A DNA stretch of 64,000 nucleotides from contig OX235263.1 of the NCBI GenBank assembly GCA_944472135.2, positions 28,573,379-28,637,378 of the forward strand, read 5' to 3'. The position numbers and the translations under genes are program-made. This document shows positions 48,801 to 60,800 of the stretch, piece by piece; the first letter of the stretch is position 1, and every line of letters begins with the position of its first letter. The stretch comes from Trichobilharzia regenti. Lineage: Eukaryota; Platyhelminthes; Trematoda; Strigeidida; Schistosomatidae. The notes beneath the pieces are model-generated. The model was not told the DNA's origin. It worked only from the letters and a program-made list of their open reading frames with translations, and searched no databases.

Positions 48801-51800
48801 GGTTTCCCCCACTAGTGAACGTCGATGAGGAAGAGGTGATCTTTGGTGAGCCTTACAATCTGAAATTTATCGTATTCGAGATTTTGTGACGTGAATTCTG
48901 CATGTCATACATCTATAAAAATACAATGAATAGCGTATTCTAACACTCGAGGATTGGTTTCTCTTATTTTCAGGGGTGACGAACATTTATCCTAGCAAGT
49001 GCTATAATAAAGGTGAGAAGGAAGAAATCTTTTCCACTGTTCACCTTTACCCATAGTCTGAAGGCAAATGTGCGATATCAGTGAGTGGAAATGCTGAGTG
49101 CTTTCCGTGAAATCTGACCTGTGATAATTAGTTGGACAATATGTGTGAGGAGAAAGTCAGGTGCTCATGTGTGGAGCAGACTAGTGACGTGAGGCTGAAA
49201 ATGCGAATGGAAATGTGTGTGAGCATCATGGATGACACACAGGCTCACATGCAATTTAAAATGTGAGTATATGAATGTTGTGGATTCAGGTGAATATCCA
49301 GACCATGTGAAAGGAAGACAGTTCATGTGTGTTGCCGAGGTACGAGCAAGAAACATAGACGGTTTTGTGTGTTCCACATTGGTGTGAGGGACTGTGACAA
49401 ATCTGGCAGTCACTGTGGAAGTCATATTCCGACTCTGGTGCTATTTAAGATACTGTTTATTTTCAATCTCTTTCATTTCAGTGAAGAAAAATATTGTTGA
49501 AGAAACAACAACACAAAGTGAGTTTTGTGAGTACGTGAATTTATTCGACTTGACGTGAGACAACACCCTCGTCTCTTTAATTCAGACTCAGTCAGATTAT
49601 CTTGATGATCTGCGAAGTGCATATTTGAAGCTTATCACTTCAGTGGTGTGACAACTGATCAGACGTCTGTCCTATTTCTCTTCTGACAGATCTGCCAGCC
49701 ACCGAACCCACAAAACCAGAAAAAGTTGAAGAAAAAACACCAACGAGTAAGACCTTTCAAATACTGATTGACACTGCTAAATCGCATTTCTACTATGTAG
49801 AACCACTTCGTGTCACATTTCATACTCCATCCGAGGTGTATTAGGATTCGTGCAGTTAGGCTCAATTCGATGAGGCTATACGAATGGATTGTGTGAAGGA
49901 CTTTCGAGCCAATCGGAACAATGCACAACATGAGATACGTGTTTCAATTCTCCTCCTGCACAGCCGACAGTCACCATCTCCACGAAAGTGTAGACAGAGA
50001 CTGAGTGCCTGTCACTGCTTTTCACATATTCTCGACAACAACGTCAACGCGTCTCCTTCCACGTGCTCATTTGCATCGGAACAACATTGTCACAGATGTC
50101 GGATATTCACTCTTCACCATTCCACATTTGTCGATTTCGTCACCCGCTCATTGAGTGAGAGGTGCAGGTGGCATCTCCATATTCACGGCCACTTCTGATA
50201 TGAAAGTCACTCTGCGTCTTTGTTGTGTAGTTCTCATGGGCTTCATATTGTCGTGACCATCCCACTGTGTCAATCTCCTTATCAAGTGTGGCTACAAATT
50301 TCGTGGTGTGCATAGCGATTCCACAAAGATTTCGTCAGTTTCTGAGCTGATGCACACTGTGCTTGTCTGAATCATTTCGTGGAAGGGACACACGCTGCGC
50401 CGTTAACGGGACACCTGAACTCTCAGTAGACTGGAATGCAGGCGATTTGTGGAAGTCGATACGGTGGAGACTGGAATTCAAGTGCAACAACCACTCGGTG
50501 TGAGCAGAGACCAGCGTTGCATCGCTCAGTCTGCATACTGTCATACATGGTTGTGATCACTGATTAACTGTCGTGTTCGTCTCCACTCAAACGTCACGTC
50601 CCGTATATTTTCTAACGAATTCGCACCTATCTTTGGTTTCCCCCACTAGTGAACGTCGATGAGGAAGAGGTGATCTTTGGTGAGCCTTACAATCTGAAAT
50701 TTATCGTATTCGAGATTTTGTGACGTGAATTCTGCATGTCATACATCTATAAAAATACAATGAATAGCGTATTCTAACACTCGAGGATTGGTTTCTCTTA
50801 TTTTCAGGGGTGACGAACATTTATCCTAGCAAGTGCTATAATAAAGGTGAGAAGGAAGAAATCTTTTCCACTGTTCACCTTTACCCATAGTCTGAAGGCA
50901 AATGTGCGATATCAGTGAGCGGAAATGCTGAGTGCTTTCCGTGAAATCTGACCTGTGATAATTAGTTGGACAATATGTGTGAGGAGAAAGTCAGGTGCTC
51001 GTGTGTGGAGCAGACTAGTGACGTGAGGCTGAAAATGCGAATGGAAATGTGTGTGAGCATCATGGATGACACACAGGCTCACATGCAATTTAAAATGTGA
51101 GTATATGAATGTTGTGGATTCAGGTGAATATCCAGACCATGTGAAAGGAAGACAGTTCATGTGTATTGCCGAGGCACGAGCAAGAAACATAGACGGTTTT
51201 GTGTGTTCCACATTGGTGTGAGGGACTGTGACAAATCTGGCAGTCACTGTGGAAGTCATATTCCGACTCTGGTGCTATTTAAGATACTGTTTATTTTCAA
51301 TCTCTTTCATTTCAGTGAAGAAAAATATTGTTGAAGAAACAACAACACAAAGTGAGTTTTGTGAGTACGTGAATTTATTCGACTTGACGTGAGACAACAC
51401 CCTCGTCTCTTTAATTCAGACTCAGTCAGATTATCTTGATGATCTGCGAAGTGCATATTTGAAGCTTATCACTTCAGTGGTGTGACAACTGATCAGACGT
51501 CTGTCCTATTTCTCTTCTGACAGATCTGCCAGCCACCGAACCCACAAAACCAGAAAAAGTTGAAGAAAAAACACCTACGGGTAAGACCTTTCAAATACTG
51601 ATTGACACTGCTTAAATTGCATTTCTACTATGTAGAACCACTTCGTGTCACATTTCATACTCCATCCGAGGTGTATTAGGATTCGTGCAGTTAGGCTCAA
51701 TTCGATGAGGCTATACGAATGGATTGTGTGAAGGACTTTCGAGCCAATCGGAACAATGCACAACATGAGATACGTGTTTCAATTCTCCTCCTGCACAGCC

Positions 51801-54800
51801 GACAGTCACCATCTCCACGAAAGTGTAGACAGAGACTGAGTGCCTGTCACTGCTTTTCACATATTCTCGACAACAACGTCAACGCGTCTCCTTCCACGTG
51901 CTCATTTGCATCGGAACAACATTGTCACAGATGTCGGATATTCACTCTTCACCATTCCACATTTGTCGATTTCGTCACCCGCTCATTGAGTGAGAGGTGC
52001 AGGTGGCATCTCCATATTCACGGCCACTTCTGATATGAAAGTCACTCTGCGTCTTTGTTGTGTAGTTCTCATGGGCTTCATATTGTCGTGACCATCCCAC
52101 TGTGTCAATCTCCTTATCAAGTGTGGCTACAAATTTCGTGGTGTGCATAGCGATTCCACAAAGATTTCGTCAGTTTCTGAGCTGATGCAAACAAAACAAA
52201 AGCACAAAACAAAACAAAAGCACAAAAACAAAAGCACAAACAAACAAACCGTTGAATAACCAGGCATCAAGGAAAGCTCCAAAAGAAAAGAAACACAAGA
52301 ACAAAAATACCATGAGCAGAGAAAAAACAGAATTTCACATCCGACATCATGACGGATATGATTGTGATCACCGCATATCTCTTGTATTCGCTTCCACTCA
52401 AAAGTCACGTCCCGTATATTTTCTAAACAATTCGCATATCTATTTGTTTTCTTCCACAAGTGAATATAGACGAGGGCGAGACGCTATATGGTGAGTATTA
52501 AAATATGAAATCTACCGTCGTCATAAAATTGTGAAATATGAAAGTCACACATCTATAAAGATTAACGTGAATAAGCGAAATCTAACATTGAAAGATTGCT
52601 TATATTTATTTATAGGAGTGAAGAATATCTACCACACCGAATGCATTACTCAAGGTGAGAAGGAAGAAATCTTTTCCACTGTTCACCTTTACCCATAGTC
52701 TGAAGGCAAATGTGCGATATCAGTGAGCGGAAATGCTGAGTGCTTTCCGTGAAATCTGACCTGTGATAATTAGTTGGACAATATGTGTGAGGAGAAAGTC
52801 AGGTGCTCGTGTGTGGAGCAGACTAGTGACGTGAGGCTGAAAATGCGAATGGAAATGTGTGTGAGCATCATGGATGACACACAGGCTCACATGCAATTTA
52901 AAATGTGAGTATATGAATGTTGTGGATTCAGGTGAATATCCAGACCATGTGAAAGGAAGACAGTTCATGTGTGTTGCCGAGGTACGAGCAAGAAACATAG
53001 ACGGTTTTGTGTGTTCCACATTGGTGTGAGGGACTGTGACAAATCTGGCAGTCACTGTGGAAGTCATATTCCGACTCTGGTGCTATTTAAGATACTGTTT
53101 ATTTTCAATCTCTTTCATTTCAGTGAAGAAAAATATTGTTGAAGAAACAACAACACAAAGTGAGTTTTGTGAGTACGTGAATTTATTCGACTTGACGTGA
53201 GACAACACCCTCGTCTCTTTAATTCAGACTCAGTCAGATTATCTTGATGATCTGCGAAGTGCATATTTGAAGCTTATCACTTCAGTGGTGTGACAACTGA
53301 TCAGACGTCTGTCCTATTTCTCTTCTGACAGATCTGCCAGCCACCGAACCCACAAAACCAGAAAAAGTTGAAGAAAAAACACCAACGAGTAAGACCTTTC
53401 AAATACTGATTGACACTGCTAAAATCGCATTTCTACTATGTAGAACCACTTCGTGTCACATTTCATACTCCATCCGAGGTGTATTAGGATTCGTGCAGTT
53501 AGGCTCAATTCGATGAGGCTATACGAATGGATTGTGTGAAGGACTTTCGAGCCAATCGGAACAATGCACAACATGAGATACGTGTTTCAATTCTCCTCCT
53601 GCACAGCCGACAGTCACCATCTCCACGAAAGTGTAGACAGAGACTGAGTGCCTGTCACTGCTTTTCACATATTCTCGACAACAACGTCAACGCGTCTCCT
53701 TCCACGTGCTCATTTGCATCGGAACAACATTGTCACAGATGTCGGATATTCACTCTTCACCATTCCACATTTGTCGATTTCGTCACCCGCTCATTGAGTG
53801 AGAGGTGCAGGTGGCATCTCCATATTCACGGCCACTTCTGATATGAAAGTCACTCTGCGTCTTTGTTGTGTAGTTCTCATGGGCTTCATATTGTCGTGAC
53901 CATCCCACTGTGTCAATCTCCTTATCAAGTGTGGCTACAAATTTCGTGGTGTGCATAGCGATTCCACAAAGATTTCGTCAGTTTCTGAGCTGATGCACAC
54001 TGTGCTTGTCTGAATCATTTCGTGGAAGGGACACACGCTGCGCCGTTAACGGGACACCTGAACTCTCAGTAGACTGGAATGCAGGCGATTTGTGGAAGTC
54101 GATACGGTGGAGACTGGAATTCAAGTGCAACAACCACTCGGTGTGAGCAGAGACCAGCGTTGCATCGCTCAGTCTGCATACTGTCATACATGGTTGTGAT
54201 CACTGATTAACTGTCGTGTTCGTCTCCACTCAAACGTCACGTCCCGTATATTTTCTAACGAATTCGCACCTATCTTTGGTTTCCCCCACTAGTGAACGTC
54301 GATGAGGAAGAGGTGATCTTTGGTGAGCCTTACAATCTGAAATTTATCGTATTCGAGATTTTGTGACGTGAATTCTGCATGTCATACATCTATAAAAATA
54401 CAATGAATAGCGTATTCTAACACTCGAGGATTGGTTTCTCTTATTTTCAGGGGTGACGAACATTTATCCTAGCAAGTGCTATAATAAAGGTGAGAAGGAA
54501 GAAATCTTTTCCACTGTTCACCTTTACCCATAGTCTGAAGGCAAATGTGCGATATCAGTGAGCGGAAATGCTGAGTGCTTTCCGTGAAATCTGACCTGTG
54601 ATAATTAGTTGGACAATATGTGTGAGGAGAAAGTCAGGTGCTCGTGTGTGGAGCAGACTAGTGACGTGAGGCTGAAAATGCGAATGGAAATGTGTGTGAG
54701 CATCATGGATGACACACAGGCTCACATGCAATTTAAAATGTGAGTATATGAATGTTGTGGATTCAGGTGAATATCCAGACCATGTGAAAGGAAGACAGTT

Positions 54801-57800
54801 CATGTGTGTTGCCGAGGCACGAGCAAGAAACATAGACGGTTTTGTGTGTTCCACATTGGTGTGAGGGACTGTGACAAATCTGGCAGTCACTGTGGAAGTC
54901 ATATTCCGACTCTGGTGCTATTTAAGATACTGTTTATTTTCAATCTCTTTCATTTCAGTGAAGAAAAATATTGTTGAAGAAACAACAACACAAAGTGAGT
55001 TTTGTGAGTACGTGAATTTATTCGACTTGACGTGAGACAACACCCTCGTCTCTTTAATTCAGACTCAGTCAGATTATCTTGATGATCTGCGAAGTGCATA
55101 TTTGAAGCTTATCACTTCAGTGGTGTGACAACTGATCAGACGTCTGTCCTATTTCTCTTCTGACAGATCTGCCAGCCACCGAACCCACAAAACCAGAAAA
55201 AGTTGAAGAAAAAACACCAACGAGTAAGACCTTTCAAATACTGATTGACACTGCTAAAATCGCATTTCTACTATGTAGAACCACTTCGTGTCACATTTCA
55301 TACTCCATCCGAGGTGTATTAGGATTCGTGCAGTTAGGCTCAATTCGATGAGGCTATACGAATGGATTGTGTGAAGGACTTTCGAGCCAATCGGAACAAT
55401 GCACAACATGAGATACGTGTTTCATTTCTCCTCCTGCACAGCCGACAGTCACCATCTCCACGAAAGTGTAGACAGAGACTGAGTGCCTGTCACTGCTTTT
55501 CACATATTCTCGACAACAACGTCAACGCGTCTCCTTCCACGTGCTCATTTGCATCGGAACAACATTGTCACAGATGTCGGATATTCACTCTTCACCATTC
55601 CACATTTGTCGATTTCGTCACCCGCTCATTGAGTGAGAGGTGCAGGTGGCATCTCCATATTCACGGCCACTTCTGATATGAAAGTCACTCTGCGTCTTTG
55701 TTGTGTAGTTCTCATGGGCTTCATATTGTCGTGACCATCCCACTGTGTCAATCTCCTTATCAAGTGTGGCTACAAATTTCGTGGTGTGCATAGCGATTCC
55801 ACAAAGATTTCGTCAGTTTCTGAGCTGATGCACACTGTGCTTGTCTGAATCATTTCGTGGAAGGGACACACGCTGCGCCGTTAACGGGACACCTGAACTC
55901 TCAGTAGACTGGAATGCAGGCGATTTGTGGAAGTCGATACGGTGAAGACTGGAATTCAAGTGCAACAACCACTCGGTGTGAGCAGAGACCAGCGTTGCAT
56001 CGCTCAGTCTGCATACTGTCATACATGGTTGTGATCACTGATTAACTGTCGTGTTCGTCTCCACTCAAACGTCACGTCCCGTATATTTTCTAACGAATTC
56101 GCACCTATCTTTGGTTTCCCCCACTAGTGAACGTCGATGAGGAAGAGGTGATCTTTGGTGAGCCTTACAATCTGAAATTTATCGTATTCGAGATTTTGTG
56201 ACGTGAATTCTGCATGTCATACATCTATAAAAATACAATGAATAGCGTATTCTAACACTCGAGGATTGGTTTCTCTTATTTTCAGGGGTGACGAACATTT
56301 ATCCTAGCAAGTGCTATAATAAAGGTGAGAAGGAAGAAATCTTTTCCACTGTTCACCTTTACCCATAGTCTGAAGGCAAATGTGCGATATCAGTGAGCGG
56401 AAATGCTGAGTGCTTTCCGTGAAATCTGACCTGTGATAATTAGTTGGACAATATGTGTGAGGAGAAAGTCAGGTGCTCGTGTGTGGAGCAGACTAGTGAC
56501 GTGAGGCTGAAAATGCGAATGGAAATGTGTGTGAGCATCATGGATGACACACAGGCTCACATGCAATTTAAAATGTGAGTATATGAATGTTGTGGATTCA
56601 GGTGAATATCCAGACCATGTGAAAGGAAGACAGTTCATGTGTGTTGCCGAGGCACGAGCAAGAAACATAGACGGTTTTGTGTGTTCCACATTGGTGTGAG
56701 GGACTGTGACAAATCTGGCAGTCACTGTGGAAGTCATATTCCGACTCTGGTGCTATTTAAGATACTGTTTATTTTCAATCTCTTTCATTTCAGTGAAGAA
56801 AAATATTGTTGAAGAAACAACAACACAAAGTGAGTTTTGTGAGTACGTGAATTTATTCGACTTGACGTGAGACAACACCCTCGTCTCTTTAATTCAGACT
56901 CAGTCAGATTATCTTGATGATCTGCGAAGTGCATATTTGAAGCTTATCACTTCAGTGGTGTGACAACTGATCAGACGTCTGTCCTATTTCTCTTCTGACA
57001 GATCTGCCAGCCACCGAACCCACAAAACCAGAAAAAGTTGAAGAAAAAACACCAACGAGTAAGACCTTTCAAATACTGATTGACACTGCTTAAATCGCAT
57101 TTCTACTATGTAGAACCACTTCGTGTCACATTTCATACTCCATCCGAGGTGTATTAGGATTCGTGCAGTTAGGCTCAATTCGATGAGGCTATACGAATGG
57201 ATTGTGTGAAGGACTTTCGAGCCAATCGGAACAATGCACAACATGAGATACGTGTTTCATTTCTCCTCCTGCACAGCCGACAGTCACCATCTCCACGAAA
57301 GTGTAGACAGAGACTGAGTGCCTGTCACTGCTTTTCACATATTCTCGACAACAACGTCAACGCGTCTCCTTCCACGTGCTCATTTGCATCGGAACAACAT
57401 TGTCACAGATGTCGGATATTCACTCTTCACCATTCCACATTTGTCGATTTCGTCACCCGCTCATTGAGTGAGAGGTGCAGGTGGCATCTCCATATTCACG
57501 GCCACTTCTGATATGAAAGTCACTCTGCGTCTTTGTTGTGTAGTTCTCATGGGCTTCATATTGTCGTGACCATCCCACTGTGTCAATCTCCTTATCAAGT
57601 GTGGCTACAAATTTCGTGGTGTGCATAGCGATTCCACAAAGATTTCGTCAGTTTCTGAGCTGATGCACACTGTGCTTGTCTGAATCATTTCGTGGAAGGG
57701 ACACACGCTGCGCCGTTAACGGGACACCTGAACTCTCAGTAGACTGGAATGCAGGCGATTTGTGGAAGTCGATACGGTGAAGACTGGAATTCAAGTGCAA

Positions 57801-60800
57801 CAACCACTCGGTGTGAGCAGAGACCAGCGTTGCATCGCTCAGTCTGCATACTGTCATACATGGTTGTGATCACTGATTAACTGTCGTGTTCGTCTCCACT
57901 CAAACGTCACGTCCCGTATATTTTCTAACGAATTCGCACCTATCTTTGGTTTCCCCCACTAGTGAACGTCGATGAGGAAGAGGTGATCTTTGGTGAGCCT
58001 TACAATCTGAAATTTATCGTATTCGAGATTTTGTGACGTGAATTCTGCATGTCATACATCTATAAAAATACAATGAATAGCGTATTCTAACACTCGAGGA
58101 TTGGTTTCTCTTATTTTCAGGGGTGACGAACATTTATCCTAGCAAGTGCTATAATAAAGGTGAGAAGGAAGAAATCTTTTCCACTGTTCACCTTTACCCA
58201 TAGTCTGAAGGCAAATGTGCGATATCAGTGAGCGGAAATGCTGAGTGCTTTCCGTGAAATCTGACCTGTGATAATTAGTTGGACAATATGTGTGAGGAGA
58301 AAGTCAGGTGCTCGTGTGTGGAGCAGACTAGTGACGTGAGGCTGAAAATGCGAATGGAAATGTGTGTGAGCATCATGGATGACACACAGGCTCACATGCA
58401 ATTTAAAATGTGAGTATATGAATGTTGTGGATTCAGGTGAATATCCAGACCATGTGAAAGGAAGACAGTTCATGTGTATTGCCGAGGCACGAGCAAGAAA
58501 CATAGACGGTTTTGTGTGTTCCACATTGGTGTGAGGGACTGTGACAAATCTGGCAGTCACTGTGGAAGTCATATTCCGACTCTGGTGCTATTTAAGATAC
58601 TGTTTATTTTCAATCTCTTTCATTTCAGTGAAGAAAAATATTGTTGAAGAAACAACAACACAAAGTGAGTTTTGTGAGTACGTGAATTTATTCGACTTGA
58701 CGTGAGACAACACCCTCGTCTCTTTAATTCAGACTCAGTCAGATTATCTTGATGATCTGCGAAGTGCATATTTGAAGCTTATCACTTCAGTGGTGTGACA
58801 ACTGATCAGACGTCTGTCCTATTTCTCTTCTGACAGATCTGCCAGCCACCGAACCCACAAAACCAGAAAAAGTTGAAGAAAAAACACCAACGAGTAAGAC
58901 CTTTCAAATACTGATTGACACTGCTTAAATCGCATTTCTACTATGTAGAACCACTTCGTGTCACATTTCATACTCCATCCGAGGTGTATTAGGATTCGTG
59001 CAGTTAGGCTCAATTCGATGAGGCTATACGAATGGATTGTGTGAAGGACTTTCGAGCCAATCGGAACAATGCACAACATGAGATACGTGTTTCAATTCTC
59101 CTCCTGCACAGCCGACAGTCACCATCTCCACGAAAGTGTAGACAGAGACTGAGTGCCTGTCACTGCTTTTCACATATTCTCGACAACAACGTCAACGCGT
59201 CTCCTTCCACGTGCTCATTTGCATCGGAACAACATTGTCACAGATGTCGGATATTCACTCTTCACCATTCCACATTTGTCGATTTCGTCACCCGCTCATT
59301 GAGTGAGAGGTGCAGGTGGCATCTCCATATTCACGGCCACTTCTGATATGAAAGTCACTCTGCGTCTTTGTTGTGTAGTTCTCATGGGCTTCATATTGTC
59401 GTGACCATCCCACTGTGTCAATCTCCTTATCAAGTGTGGCTACAAATTTCGTGGTGTGCATAGCGATTCCACAAAGATTTCGTCAGTTTCTGAGCTGATG
59501 CACACTGTGCTTGTCTGAATCATTTCGTGGAAGGGACACACGCTGCGCCGTTAACGGGACACCTGAACTCTCAGTAGACTGGAATGCAGGCGATTTGTGG
59601 AAGTCGATACGGTGAAGACTGGAATTCAAGTGCAACAACCACTCGGTGTGAGCAGAGACCAGCGTTGCATCGCTCAGTCTGCATACTGTCATACATGGTT
59701 GTGATCACTGATTAACTGTCGTGTTCGTCTCCACTCAAACGTCACGTCCCGTATATTTTCTAACGAATTCGCACCTATCTTTGGTTTCCCCCACTAGTGA
59801 ACGTCGATGAGGAAGAGGTGATCTTTGGTGGGCCTTACAATCTGAAATTTATCGTATTCGAGATTTTGTGACGTGAATTCTGCATGTCATACATCTATAA
59901 AAATACAATGAATAGCGTATTCTAACACTCGAGGATTGGTTTCTCTTATTTTTAGGGGTGAAGAATTATTATCCTAGCAAGTGCTATAATAAAGGTGAGA
60001 AGGAAGAAATCTTTTCCACTGTTCACCTTTACCCATAGTCTGAAGGCAAATGTGCGATATCAGTGAGCGGAAATGCTGAGTGCTCTCCGTGAAATCTGAC
60101 CTGTGATAATTAGTTGGACAATATGTGTGAGGAGAAAGTCAGGTGCTCGTGTGTGGAGCAGACTAGTGACGTGAGGCTGAAAATGCGAATGGAATTGTGT
60201 GTGAGCATCATGGATGACACACAGGCTCACATGCAATTTAAAATGTGAGTATATGAATGTTGTGGATTCAGGTGAATATCCAGACCATGTGAAAGGAAGA
60301 CAGTTCATGTGTATTGCCGAGGCACGAGCAAGAAACATAGACGGTTTTGTGTGTTCCACATTGGTGTGAGGGACTGTGACAAATCTGGCAGTCACTGTGG
60401 AAGTCACATTCCGACTCTGGTGCTATTTAAGATACTGTTTATTTTCAATCTCTTTCATTTCAGTGAAGAAAAATATTGTTGAAGAAACAACAACACAAAG
60501 TGAGTTTTGTGAGTACGTGAATTTATTCGACTTGACGTGAGACAACACCCTCGTCTCTTTAATTCAGACTCAGTCAGATTATCTTGATGATCTGCGAAGT
60601 GCATATTTGAAGTTTATCACTTCAGTGGTGTGACAACTGATCAGACGTCTGTCCTATTTCTCTTCTGACTGATCTGCCAGCCACCGAACCCACAAAACCA
60701 GAAAAAGTTGAAGAAAAAACACCAACGAGTAAGACCTTTCAAATACTGATTGACACTGCTTAAATCGCATTTCTACTATGTAGAACCACTTCGTGTCACA

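Noticed and set aside
50912..51259. 115-, 86- and 69-codon minus-strand ORFs recurring in array 2
   Set aside because: They are antisense to the introns and exons of the MEG array, with no recognisable domain; recurrence follows from the tandem units.
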